A stretch of 56,947 nucleotides of DNA from Chthoniobacter flavus (GCA_945861435.1 CAMAUX010000033.1:1-56947); one strand, 5' to 3'; counted from the first letter of the stretch, positions 15,640-24,670 are shown. Numbers and translations are program-made. The notes: generated from the letters alone by a model not told the origin.

Positions 15640-16314
15640 TCAGAGGCCGGAGGGCTTGCGTCGCTTGGTGGGGTTCTGGGGTGGGCGGAGCTTGCGAGTC
15701 TTGGCTGGGGCTTGGATGCGGATGCCCGTGCGTGGTAGCGCTGAGGATTGGGAGCGGGATCGGGCGATGGCCTTGGCTTTGGTCGTGGCCGTGGCCGTGG
15801 CCGTGGCTGCGGGTTTGGGGAGGCAATTGGCCCATGCCTCGTCCGGGTCTTCCATGGGGAAGTGCTGGACCTTTTCGGGAAAGTGATCTTGGAGGAGTTC
15901 GTACTGTTCGAAGAGTTCCTTGTCGGGATGGGTCCAGTCGTGGAGGTAGACGATGCCGCGGATTTTGGCTTGGAGCATGGACTTGGTGCAGTCGAAGCAG
16001 GGGCGCATGGTGGAGTAAGCGAGGGCGCCGTCGACACAGATGCCGAAGCGTGCGGCGGTGAGGAGGGCGTTCTGTTCGGCGTGGACGCAGATGCAGACAT
16101 CGTAGCCGGCGCTTTGTTTGTACTGCTCGCGTTTCTTGCAGCGCACGCAGCCTCCATCCATGCAGTTGGTGACTCCCTCCGGGGTGCCATTGTAGCCGGT
16201 GGCGACGATGCGGTTTTCGCGCACGAGCACGGCGCCGACTTTGCGGCCGAGGCAGTTGGCGTTTTTGCGCACGGCGATGGCGATGCCCATGTAGTAAAGG
16301 TGCGACTTGAGCAT
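15640..16314 (-). CDS. Cytidine/deoxycytidylate deaminase family protein (probable dCMP deaminase)
   Basis: The ATG at 16314 gives 224 aa. The zinc site is complete: CVHAEQNAL supplies His and the catalytic Glu, and STMRPCFDCTK supplies the two Cys. A second Cys-rich patch (CMDGGCVRCKKRE) and the VGAVLVRENRIVATGYNG opening fit ComEB-type dCMP deaminases, which convert dCMP to dUMP for thymidylate synthesis. The last 60 residues form a basic low-complexity tail encoded by a CGTGGC hexanucleotide repeat (15784-15807). The gene is convergent with the kinase (14-bp gap) and divergent from the first sulfatase. Confidence 0.88.
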   Translation of the reverse strand: MLKSHLYYMGIAIAVRKNANCLGRKVGAVLVRENRIVATGYNGTPEGVTNCMDGGCVRCKKREQYKQSAGYDVCICVHAEQNALLTAARFGICVDGALAYSTMRPCFDCTKSMLQAKIRGIVYLHDWTHPDKELFEQYELLQDHFPEKVQHFPMEDPDEAWANCLPKPAATATATATTKAKAIARSRSQSSALPRTGIRIQAPAKTRKLRPPQNPTKRRKPSGL

Positions 16315-16441
16315 AGGGTAGGGTGGCGTGTGCTTAGTGCAGAAGGTTCCGGAGGGCGAGTGCAGAAGTGGGGCGGTGTGGGAGATGATGGGGGGAACGC
16401 GGGCAACTTTCGTGAGGGTGCGGGGTTGAACGGGCGCTTGT

Positions 16442-17821
16442 ATGACGATGACGTTTTTTTCGAAGTGGCTGCGGTTGGTTGCGACGGTGGCGGCCGGGTT
16501 GATTCCCCTCCTGGCGCGAGCTGGGGAGAAGGCGCCGAATCTTTTGTACATCCTTGCGGACGACCTTGGGCGCGGGGATTACAGCGCGTTTGGGACGGCG
16601 GACGTGCGCACGCCGCACATTGATCGGTTGGTGCGTGAGGGGATGGAGTGCGTGAATTTTCGGGCCAACAGCTGTGTGTGTTCGCCGACGCGGGCGGCGC
16701 TGCTGACGGGGTGTTATCCGGACCGGGTGGGGGTGCCCGGGGTGATCCGTGGGGAGCAGCCTGCGAATTCGTGGGGATGGCTTTCTGCGAAGGCGGTGCT
16801 GCTGCCCCGTGTGTTGCATGGGGCGGGTTATCACAGTGCGCTGGTGGGCAAGTGGCATCTGGGGTTGAGCGCGCCAAACACGCCGAACGAGCGCGGGTTT
16901 GATTTTTTCAAAGGGTTCCTCGGGGACATGATGGACGACTACTGGACGCACCTGCGCAACGGACGCAATTTGATGCGCGAGAACACGGCGGTGATCGAGC
17001 CGGAGGGCCACGCGACGGACCTCTTCACGCGGTGGGCGTGCGAGTATCTGGAGAGTCGCGCGGGCAGGGAGGATCCGTTCTTCCTCTACCTTGCGTACAA
17101 CGCGCCGCACGACCCGATCCAACCGCCGCCGCAGTGGTTGGAGAAGGTGCGCGGGAGGGAGCCTGGGATTTCAGTGAAGCGGGCGGCGCTCGTGGCGCTC
17201 ATCGAGCATATGGATGCGGGCGTGGGCGCGGTTCTGGAGAAGTTGGACGCGCTGGGACTCGCGCAGAACACGCTGGTGGTGTTCACCTCGGACAACGGCG
17301 GCGTGCTCAGTCTGGGGGCCAATAATGGTCCGTGGCGCGGGGCCAAGCAGCAGATGTACGAAGGGGGGCTGCGGGTGCCGTGCGTGGCTCGGTGGCCGGG
17401 GAGGATCGCGCCGGGGTCGCGCACGGAGCAGTCGCTGCTGACGATGGACCTTTTCGCGACGGCGTGTGAGGTGGCAGGGGTGGAGCCGCCGGCTGGGATC
17501 GACGGGCGCAGTTTCCTTTCGACGCTCCGGGGTTCCGGGGGAGTGGTTCCGGGGCGTGCGGAGTATTACGTGCGGCGGGAAGGGGGGGCGGCGTATGGGG
17601 GCAAGACGATCGAGGCGCTGCGCGAGGGGGATTGGAAGCTGCTGCAAAACAGCCCGTTCGCGCCGCTGGAGCTTTACAATCTGAGGGAGGATCCGTTGGA
17701 AACGCGGGATGTTGCGGGGAAGGAGAAGGCGGTGTTTGAGCGGATGTCGGCGGCGCTCAGGGTCCATGTGCAGCGCGGGGGTGTGGTGCCGTGGCAGCCT
17801 GCGGATGGGGGGGCGCACTGA
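16442..17821 (+). CDS. Exported sulfatase (type I, formylglycine-dependent)
   Basis: A 459-aa protein with a signal peptide ending near LLARA. Catalytic elements are all present: metal-binding Asp pair in YILADDLG (40-41), the maturation site Cys80-Ser-Pro-Thr-Arg84 followed by AALLTG, GKWHLG with the catalytic Lys and His, and the VVFTSDNGG metal ligands. The Cys should be converted to formylglycine. It most resembles arylsulfatase A-like enzymes acting on carbohydrate sulfates, but the substrate cannot be told. It is first of four genes on this strand (sulfatase, pseudosulfatase, maturase, sulfatase), with a 127-bp divergent promoter region shared with the deaminase gene. Confidence 0.92.
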   Translation: MTMTFFSKWLRLVATVAAGLIPLLARAGEKAPNLLYILADDLGRGDYSAFGTADVRTPHIDRLVREGMECVNFRANSCVCSPTRAALLTGCYPDRVGVPGVIRGEQPANSWGWLSAKAVLLPRVLHGAGYHSALVGKWHLGLSAPNTPNERGFDFFKGFLGDMMDDYWTHLRNGRNLMRENTAVIEPEGHATDLFTRWACEYLESRAGREDPFFLYLAYNAPHDPIQPPPQWLEKVRGREPGISVKRAALVALIEHMDAGVGAVLEKLDALGLAQNTLVVFTSDNGGVLSLGANNGPWRGAKQQMYEGGLRVPCVARWPGRIAPGSRTEQSLLTMDLFATACEVAGVEPPAGIDGRSFLSTLRGSGGVVPGRAEYYVRREGGAAYGGKTIEALREGDWKLLQNSPFAPLELYNLREDPLETRDVAGKEKAVFERMSAALRVHVQRGGVVPWQPADGGAH

Positions 17822-17876
17822 GTCTTCAATCAGAGCTTTCCCCGTGTTCGGGTGTTGTGTTCTGATGAGGGTTCGC

Positions 17877-19304
17877 ATGCGTGCAATGAAGCTGGCGCTG
17901 GTGGGGCTTCTCCTTCTTTCGGGAATGGAGGGCGTAGCGCTGTGGGCGGCCCCGCCGACCTTGCCCAACATCCTGCTGATCCTTGTGGAGGACGTGGGGG
18001 CTTGGGAGCTCGGGTGTTATGGAGGGGCGGCGGCGGAGACTCCTAATTTGGACCAGATGGCTGAGGAGGGGATGCGCTTCAGTGCGGCGTACGCGGCGAG
18101 TTGTGTGGGCGGACCGTCGCGGGCCAGTGCGATGACGGGAAAGTCGCCGGTGCGGTTGCGTTTCACGGAAGACCTGCGGGGCGGGGGCGTTGCGGGAGCG
18201 CTGCAGCCAGCAGGGTCCGGGGCCGGGCTATCCGGTGATGATGTGACGTTTGCGGAGACGCTCAGGGAGGCGGGGTATCGGACGGCGTACGTGGGGCCGT
18301 GGGGGCTGGGGCTTGGGGCTGGGGCGCCCGAGCGGCACGGGTTTGAGGTGGTGAGTGGGGCGGCTGCAGTGCCGCAATCGTTCTTTAGTCCTTTTGGGTT
18401 GCCTGATCTTGGCGACAGCCTGCCGGGCACGCATCTGGGGGAGCGTCTGACGACGGAGGCGCTGCGTTTTATGAGCGCAGCGAAGGAGAAGCCTTTCCTG
18501 CTGTGTTTTTCGTGGCCGACGAGTCATCGGGCGGAGGATCAGAGATCGGAGATTTTGGAAAAGGTGAAGGCACGCGCCGGGGAGGGTGCTGGGGTGGATG
18601 CGCGGGTGGTGGCGGCGGCGGGGCTTGAAGCGTTGGATGCGGCGGTGGGGCAGATGGTGGAGCGCTTGCGGGAGCTGGATTTAACGAAGAAGACGATCGT
18701 GGTGTTTCATTCAGCGAGCGGTCGCTGGCAGTCCTCTGGGGCGGAGGATGAAGCGATGCGCGGCGTGGTCGGGACGCTCTGGGAGGGAGGGCTGCGCGTG
18801 CCCTTGATCGTGCGCTGGCCTTCGGTGCTTGCGGGTGGCGCGTTATGCCGGGTTCCTGTGATCAGCACGGACCTGTACTGGACGTTTGTGGAGTTGGCCC
18901 GCGGAGTCCCCCCTGTGGAATTGGAGCCCGACGGCCAGAGCATGCTGCCTTTGTTCAAAAACGTGGGAGGCGCGCCCCGTCCGTTTTTCTGGCATTTCCC
19001 GCACTACCATGAGTCCGGAGGCAGGCCTTCGAGCGCGATCCGGGTGGGGGACTGGAAGCTTGTGGAGAACTTTGAGGATTCTTCGGCGTGGCTCGTGAAC
19101 CTGATTGCGGATCCGACGGAATCCACGGATTTGTCGGGGAAATGGCCGAAGCGCACGGCGGCGTTGAGGGAGCAACTCAAGGCGTGGCGGGATCAGAGTC
19201 TGGCGGCGATGCCATCTGCGAACGCGCAACCGCCACCGGGCCCCGCGGACGTGGGTGCGGCGGCGGGTGAGGTCCCCGGAGGTTCCGCGGCGGGTCCGCG
19301 TTGA
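17877..19304 (+). CDS. Exported sulfatase paralogue lacking the catalytic residues (pseudosulfatase)
   Basis: The ATG at 17877, six bases after GAGGG, gives 475 aa with a signal peptide. The overall sulfatase frame is kept (PNILLILVEDVGAWELGCYGG; ETPNLDQMAEEGMRFSAAYA; LWEGGLRVPLIVRWP), but active-site motifs are lost. The expected Cys of CxPxR is Gly78 (GGPSR), GKWHLG has become GPWGLG, the SDNG metal ligands are SASG, and the first metal Asp pair is Glu-Asp. The frame is intact, so it is not simply decaying. A binding, chaperone or regulatory role is inferred. It lies 55 bp after the active sulfatase and 44 bp before the maturase. Confidence 0.85.
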   Translation: MRAMKLALVGLLLLSGMEGVALWAAPPTLPNILLILVEDVGAWELGCYGGAAAETPNLDQMAEEGMRFSAAYAASCVGGPSRASAMTGKSPVRLRFTEDLRGGGVAGALQPAGSGAGLSGDDVTFAETLREAGYRTAYVGPWGLGLGAGAPERHGFEVVSGAAAVPQSFFSPFGLPDLGDSLPGTHLGERLTTEALRFMSAAKEKPFLLCFSWPTSHRAEDQRSEILEKVKARAGEGAGVDARVVAAAGLEALDAAVGQMVERLRELDLTKKTIVVFHSASGRWQSSGAEDEAMRGVVGTLWEGGLRVPLIVRWPSVLAGGALCRVPVISTDLYWTFVELARGVPPVELEPDGQSMLPLFKNVGGAPRPFFWHFPHYHESGGRPSSAIRVGDWKLVENFEDSSAWLVNLIADPTESTDLSGKWPKRTAALREQLKAWRDQSLAAMPSANAQPPPGPADVGAAAGEVPGGSAAGPR

Positions 19305-19348
19305 GTGCGGTGCTGTTGGCTTGAGTGAGTTCGTTCTGTTCCATCCCT

Positions 19349-20437
19349 ATGAAGATTCCGACGCTGACGTCTGTTGTTTTGGTGACTGCTGTGCATGCGC
19401 TTTGGGCCGCTGATGGGCCTGGGCGAGCAGGGTATGGGCCCACCGTGGAGAATGCGGCGAAGGCGCCCGGTGCGTCGCCTGCGGGGATGGTGTGGGTGCC
19501 CGGCGGCGAGTTTTCCATGGGGACCGAGGATCCCACGCGGATGGTTTGCGAAGGGCACGGGGATGATCCCATGCAGGATGCGCGTCCGATTCACCGGGTG
19601 TATGTGGACGGGTTCTGGATGGACACCACGGAGGTGACCAATGAGCAGTATGCGCGTTTTGTGGAGGCGACCCATTATGTGACGGTGGCCGAGCGCAGAC
19701 CCAAGCCGGAGGATTTCCCGGGGGCGCGTCCGGAAGATCTGGTTCCTGGGTCCATCCTGTTCACGGCGACGCCGGGGCAGGTGCCGCTCAACGACTTTCT
19801 TGCATGGTGGCGTTATCAGCCGGGTGCGTGCTGGAATCGTCCCGGCGGGCCCGGGACTTCGGTGAATGGGCGTGAGAAGTTTCCGGTGGTGCACATTGCG
19901 TACGAGGACGCGGAGGCCTACGCGAAGTGGGCTGGGAAACGGCTGCCGACCGAGGCGGAATGGGAGTTCGCGGCCCGCGGTGGTGCGTCGGGGAAGCCGT
20001 TCACATGGGGCGATGAGTTCAAGCCGAAGGGGAAATGGATGGCGAATATCTATCAGGGATCCTTTCCGACAAAGGACACGGGGCTCGACGGGTTTGCGGG
20101 GCTGGCGCAGGTGGCGTCGTATGCGCCGAATGGGTACGGGATTTACGATCTTGCAGGGAACGTGTGGGAATGGTGCGCGGACTGGTACAGGCCGGACTAT
20201 TACGCACAGGTGGCGCGCGATGGGCTGGCGCGCAATCCGCGTGGGCCGGCTGATAGTTTTGATCCGCAGGAACCCGGGACGCCGAAGCGCATTCACCGTG
20301 GCGGTTCGTTCATCTGCACGGACCAGTATTGTTCGCGGTACATGGTGGGGTCGCGGGGCAAGGGGGAGCCTTCCTCGGCGAGCAATCACGTGGGGTTTCG
20401 TTGTGTGATGGTGCCGGCTGCAGGGGCGGCTAAGTAG
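19349..20437 (+). CDS. Exported formylglycine-generating enzyme (SUMF1 family)
   Basis: The ATG at 19349 gives 362 aa with a signal peptide (MKIPTLTSVVLVTAVHALWA). The FGE-sulfatase fold is complete: MVWVPGGEFSMGTED, DGFWMDTTEVTNEQYARFV, RLPTEAEWEFAARGG, GNVWEWCADWY, and the C-terminal GGSFICTDQYCSRY, in which Cys323 and Cys328 match the copper-binding catalytic pair (Cys336/Cys341) of human FGE. That pair separates it from the many inactive FGE-like proteins. It should oxidise the sulfatase cysteine to formylglycine. It sits between the sulfatases it probably matures, 16 bp before the third sulfatase-type gene. Export implies maturation outside the cytoplasm. Confidence 0.9.
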   Translation: MKIPTLTSVVLVTAVHALWAADGPGRAGYGPTVENAAKAPGASPAGMVWVPGGEFSMGTEDPTRMVCEGHGDDPMQDARPIHRVYVDGFWMDTTEVTNEQYARFVEATHYVTVAERRPKPEDFPGARPEDLVPGSILFTATPGQVPLNDFLAWWRYQPGACWNRPGGPGTSVNGREKFPVVHIAYEDAEAYAKWAGKRLPTEAEWEFAARGGASGKPFTWGDEFKPKGKWMANIYQGSFPTKDTGLDGFAGLAQVASYAPNGYGIYDLAGNVWEWCADWYRPDYYAQVARDGLARNPRGPADSFDPQEPGTPKRIHRGGSFICTDQYCSRYMVGSRGKGEPSSASNHVGFRCVMVPAAGAAK

Positions 20438-20453
20438 TAAGGAGACTTGGTTT

Positions 20454-22382
20454 ATGGATGATACGATGACGCCGGGAACGGCGCGTAATGTCGCGCGGAT
20501 GCGGTGGCCGCGATGGACGCGATGGGTGGGGGCTTTTGTGTTGTGCGGGTTATTCCCTTTTGCCCCGGAGTCCGCGGATGCTGCGGAGTCTGCGCGGCCG
20601 AACATCCTGTGGCTGGTGAATGAGGATCACGGTCCGCACATGGGTGCGTACGGGGATCGGTACGCGACGACGCCGGTGTTTGATGCGCTGGCCAAGGCGG
20701 GGGTGCGTTACCGGCGGTGCTGGTCGAATGCGCCGGTGTGCGCGCCCGCGCGGACCACGCTGATCGCTGGGCTTTATGCGAATTCCACGGGGGGCGAGCA
20801 CATGCGCAGCATGGTGCGCTTTCCGGAGGGCAAGCAGATGTATCCGGAGCTGATGCGTGGGGCCGGCTATTACTGCACCAATAATGCGAAGGAGGACTAT
20901 AACCTCACTCAGACGAAGGGCGCGCTCTGGGATGAATCTTCGAAGAAGGCGCACTGGCGCAACCGGCCCGCCGGGAAGCCGTTCCTTGCGGTGTTCAATT
21001 CGGAGAAGAGCCATGAGAGCAAGATCCGTGTGCGGCCGCATGTGCAGGTGCACGATCCGGCGAAGGTGGACGTGCCGGCTTATCACCCGGATACGCCGGA
21101 GGTGCGTCAGGACTGGGCGCAGTATTACGATGCGGTGAGCGAGGCCGATGCCGATGCGGGTGTGCGTCTGAGGGAGTTGCAGGAGGCGGGGTTGGCCGAG
21201 GACACGGTGGTTTTCTATTATGCGGATCACGGGTCGGGGATGCCCGGCAACAAGCGCTGGCCCTACAACCGCGGGCTTCAGGTGCCGCTGGCGGTGTATG
21301 TGCCTGAGAAGTTCAAGGAACTGCGGCCCGCGGATTATCATGCCGGCGGGATGTCGGATCGGCTCGTGAGCTTTGTGGATTTTGCACCGACGCTGCTGAG
21401 TCTGGCGGGGGTGCCGGCTCCGGGATGGATGCAGGGGCGGGCGTTCTTGGGTGCGCATGTGTCCGGCGCGCCTTCTTATCTCTTTGGTTACCGGGGGCGG
21501 ATGGATGAGGTGGTGGACAGCGTGCGCAGCGTGACGGATGGGCGGTATGTGTACGTCCGCAATTTCCGGCCGGACCGGATTTATGGGCAGCATCTCAATT
21601 ACATGTGGCAGACGCCGACCACGCAGGTGTGGGAGCGGATGTTTTATGCGGGGGAGCTCAATCCGGTGCAGTCGCGTTTCTGGCAGGTGAAGCCGACCGA
21701 GGAGCTTTACGACCTTGAGCGCGACCACGAGGAGGTGAACAACCTCGTGGCGGACCGTGCTCAACAGAATCGGTTGCTGCGGTTCCGCTCGGTGTTGCGG
21801 GATCAGTGTCTTGCGGTGAGGGACGCCGGGTTGTGGCCGGAGGGCGAGTTGCACCGGCGTTGCGGGGGGCGGAGTCCGTATGACTTCCTGCGCGCAGCGG
21901 GTGCGCCGGCGATGGACCGGATTTACGACATGGCGGAGCTGGCATCCGGGATGAGGGCGGAGGGGCTGCCGGTGTTGCGTGCGGCGTTGCATGATCAGGA
22001 GAGCGTGGTGCGGTACTGGGCGGTGCTGGGGGTGAAGATGCGCGGGCCGCAGGCCGTGGCTGCATGCCATGAGGAGTTGCTGGCGGCGCTGGAGGACGGC
22101 TGCAGCGATGTGCGCATCGTTGCGGCGGAGGCGCTGGCGCGTCACGGGGACGCGGCGGATTTGGCAGAGGTGCTGCCCCGGCTCGTGCAGCAGGCCGATG
22201 GGAGCCGGAATGAGTATTTCACGGCCCTCGCAGCGGCGGGCGTGCTGGAGGCGCTTGGGGAGAGGGCGCGCCCTGCAGCCGCGCAGATCCGGGCATTGCC
22301 GCGGACTGGAGATGCGCCAGACGCGCGTTTTAAGGAGTACGTGCCGCGGTTGATGGAGACGCTGGTGGAGCGGTTGCGCTGA
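20454..22382 (+). CDS. Exported sulfatase with C-terminal HEAT-like region
   Basis: A 642-aa protein. A signal peptide (about 20-45) precedes the sulfatase domain with the maturation site Cys96-Ala-Pro-Ala-Arg100, the early metal motif VNEDHGPHMGAYGD and the later YYADHGSGMPGNKRWPYNRG. The order and spacing resemble heparan N-sulfatase-like families. After about residue 480 a helical segment (LRAALHDQESVVRYWAVLGV; VRIVAAEALARHGD) looks like HEAT repeats. It is the last gene of the sulfatase operon. Its 3' end overlaps the convergent monooxygenase gene by 53 bp. Catalytic competence is likely. Substrate unknown. Confidence 0.9.
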   Translation: MDDTMTPGTARNVARMRWPRWTRWVGAFVLCGLFPFAPESADAAESARPNILWLVNEDHGPHMGAYGDRYATTPVFDALAKAGVRYRRCWSNAPVCAPARTTLIAGLYANSTGGEHMRSMVRFPEGKQMYPELMRGAGYYCTNNAKEDYNLTQTKGALWDESSKKAHWRNRPAGKPFLAVFNSEKSHESKIRVRPHVQVHDPAKVDVPAYHPDTPEVRQDWAQYYDAVSEADADAGVRLRELQEAGLAEDTVVFYYADHGSGMPGNKRWPYNRGLQVPLAVYVPEKFKELRPADYHAGGMSDRLVSFVDFAPTLLSLAGVPAPGWMQGRAFLGAHVSGAPSYLFGYRGRMDEVVDSVRSVTDGRYVYVRNFRPDRIYGQHLNYMWQTPTTQVWERMFYAGELNPVQSRFWQVKPTEELYDLERDHEEVNNLVADRAQQNRLLRFRSVLRDQCLAVRDAGLWPEGELHRRCGGRSPYDFLRAAGAPAMDRIYDMAELASGMRAEGLPVLRAALHDQESVVRYWAVLGVKMRGPQAVAACHEELLAALEDGCSDVRIVAAEALARHGDAADLAEVLPRLVQQADGSRNEYFTALAAAGVLEALGERARPAAAQIRALPRTGDAPDARFKEYVPRLMETLVERLR

Positions 22383-24540
22383 GCGCGGGTGCTGTGTGGG
22401 TGGGAGTTGGGGCGGTGTGAGCCTGGTCCGGAGTCGGGGCGATTGCGGTGTAGTGTTCGATGTAGCCGATCATCATCTCTTCCGTGGTCTGGGCGCCCCA
22501 GCGGACGGTTTTTGAGGGATCAGGGTTGGCCTTGTTGGCGGGGCTGTTGTCGAAAGCGGCGGTGATCCGGAGGCGGGTGCCGCGCGGGATGTGGAGGGGT
22601 TCGCGCAATTCGTACCGCAGCTGCCAGTTGAAGTCGTAGCGCGGGATGTCGAGGAGCAGCGTGGTGGCGTCGTTCTTGTCGACCAGTTCGTAGCGGAAGG
22701 CCGTTCCACGCACGTGCATGTGGGCGAGGAATGCGCCCACCCACAGATCGGTGGGGGCGGGACGTTCAGCGGTCTCGACGTGGTGGGCGGCGCCGGGCGG
22801 GATGCTGAGGCGTTGGTTGGCCACAGAGGAGGTTTGCACCGCGTAGCGTGGAGGTGTGGTGGCGAAGACGAGGCCCATGCGCAGTTGATCCTCAGTGGCT
22901 TTGCCGCTGGGCGTGTAATGGATCTCGAAGTGCACCGTGGCGCCCGCGGGCAGTTTGCGCGCGAAACCTTCCGGATACCGGTGGGAGGTGTTGCCCGGGA
23001 CGTATGCGGCCCAGAAGCCTTCGGCGCTTGATCGCCCGCCCCGTGCAGGGTTGATGCCCTTTTCGTCGACTCGGACGATGACGTGGTGGACGACCTCGCG
23101 CGCGGTGGGGCGGATCTCGTAGGCCTGCACCCAGCGGTCTTCAGCGAGCGTGGTGGTGACGGTGGCGGATTGGTAGGGAAGAAATCCGGTGGCTTTTACG
23201 GCAAAGGGTTTGGGGATCTGGAGGATGAGATCTGGCTGGCCGATGGACCACGCGTCGCGGGCCCATGAGCGCGGGGCGGGGGCGTGGGCGGGATCGCCAA
23301 GAGGACGCTCGGAGTTGTTGATCCATGCGAGCAGGTCGGCCTTGTCGCGCGCGGAGAGGGAGCAGTCGTTGGCCCATGGATTCGGCTGCCCTTCGGCAGG
23401 CGGCGCGGCAAACCACGGGGGCATGGTGCCCGCGGTGATGACGCGCCGGATGGCTTTGGCGCGGTCTTTGACGTCTTCGGGAGTGTCGAGGGCGAAGGGA
23501 GCGAGGCCGCCTTCGTGATGACACTCGGCGCAGTTTTGCTGGAGGATGCGGGCGATGTCGCGGTGAAAGGTGGGAGCGGATGCGATGACCGGGACCTTTG
23601 TCGGTCCGGGAGCAGCGGGGGTGGCTGGGTCGGTGGACTCGAGTTCGCAACCCGGGGCTTCGGTGGCTTCGATCCGTGGCTTGATGCCCTCCTTGAGTGA
23701 AGCAATGGCGTTGAGGAGGTGGTTCTCCGCCGGAGTGTCGCGGTTGTAGTCGACGCCGTATTGGTCATCGATCGCCCCCCGGTAGCGAAGGGTGAGTGCG
23801 GGATCGAGGAGCAGGACTTCGGTGGTGGAGCGGGCGGCAAGGCTGCGGGTGAGCGATCCGTCGCGATCGTGGATGCACGGGGCTTGGAGGCCCGCGGCCT
23901 CAAGTGTGGAGCGGATGACGTCGGGCTTCTCGCTCGTGTACGGATTGATGAGGAGGAGCGCGATGCCGGCATCACGGAGGGTGGGCGCGAGGCGGGCGAT
24001 GGTGGGGAGATAGCGTTTGCTGACGGGACAGGAGGTGGTGGTGAAGGCGATGACGAGTCCCTTGGGGCCCATGAGTTGGGAGAGGGTGTTTGTGGAGCCG
24101 GCGAGGTCGGTGAACGCGGGTGCGTCGATGCGGCGGCCGATGCCGACGTCGCCCGGTTTGAGGATCCCGGGGCCTTTGCGAGCCGGGGGCGCGGCGTTTG
24201 GGCTGGCGGGAAGTGTTGGGTTGGAGGCGTTGGACGGGGTGTTGGCGGAGCCTTTGTTTGCGAGGGCGGCGAGGGCGCGGCGCGCTTCTTCCAAGGTGAT
24301 GCGGCCGTCGTGATCGAGGTCGAGGGAATCGAACCATGGAGCCTTTCCTGCTTCCTCACGGGTGACTGCTCCGTCGTTGTTCTGATCGAGTTGGGTGAAG
24401 CGGGCTTCAAGGTCGAAGCGGGTTTTTGGGGCTGCCTGCGCTGGGATCGATGTGAGCGCGGTGAGTGCGCAGAGGAGCCGGAGGGCCCGGAGAAGTGGGG
24501 TGTAGGGCCTTTGGGTGATCAAGGGCGGGTGCGTGTGCAT
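22330..24540 (-). CDS. EF-hand / redoxin / cytochrome c / copper type II monooxygenase fusion protein
   Basis: The ATG at 24540 gives 736 aa (a GTG six codons upstream is possible). After a signal peptide come two EF-hands (DQNNDGAVTREE, DLDHDGRITLEE, about 50-90), a thioredoxin-like redoxin with a single active-site Cys (TSCPVSKRY), a mono-heme segment with CAECH at 337-341, and a peptidylglycine/dopamine monooxygenase-type domain. All copper ligands of that fold seem present: HH in VVHHVIVRV, His in VHFEIHYT, HMH in LAHMHVRG and Met in TEEMMIGY. It probably hydroxylates an unknown substrate outside the cell membrane, with heme as electron donor. The tail is Thr/Pro/Ala-rich. Confidence 0.85.
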   Translation of the reverse strand: MHTHPPLITQRPYTPLLRALRLLCALTALTSIPAQAAPKTRFDLEARFTQLDQNNDGAVTREEAGKAPWFDSLDLDHDGRITLEEARRALAALANKGSANTPSNASNPTLPASPNAAPPARKGPGILKPGDVGIGRRIDAPAFTDLAGSTNTLSQLMGPKGLVIAFTTTSCPVSKRYLPTIARLAPTLRDAGIALLLINPYTSEKPDVIRSTLEAAGLQAPCIHDRDGSLTRSLAARSTTEVLLLDPALTLRYRGAIDDQYGVDYNRDTPAENHLLNAIASLKEGIKPRIEATEAPGCELESTDPATPAAPGPTKVPVIASAPTFHRDIARILQQNCAECHHEGGLAPFALDTPEDVKDRAKAIRRVITAGTMPPWFAAPPAEGQPNPWANDCSLSARDKADLLAWINNSERPLGDPAHAPAPRSWARDAWSIGQPDLILQIPKPFAVKATGFLPYQSATVTTTLAEDRWVQAYEIRPTAREVVHHVIVRVDEKGINPARGGRSSAEGFWAAYVPGNTSHRYPEGFARKLPAGATVHFEIHYTPSGKATEDQLRMGLVFATTPPRYAVQTSSVANQRLSIPPGAAHHVETAERPAPTDLWVGAFLAHMHVRGTAFRYELVDKNDATTLLLDIPRYDFNWQLRYELREPLHIPRGTRLRITAAFDNSPANKANPDPSKTVRWGAQTTEEMMIGYIEHYTAIAPTPDQAHTAPTPTHTAPALSATAPPASPSTAARTP

Positions 24541-24670
24541 GAGAAGGAAGATGGCCACGGGTGGGACGTGCGCGGGCGGTGGGAGGTTACGCGGGGCGGC
24601 GGTATTGCGCAGGGGAGTGTGGGGCGCATGGGCTCGGAGGACGAGGGTGTGGTCGGTGGGGGTGGGGTGC

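Noticed and set aside
19193-22145. Long minus-strand open frames opposite the FGE and third sulfatase genes
   Set aside because: Arg/His/Pro-rich products of mirror reading; the plus-strand genes have intact catalytic motifs and signal peptides.
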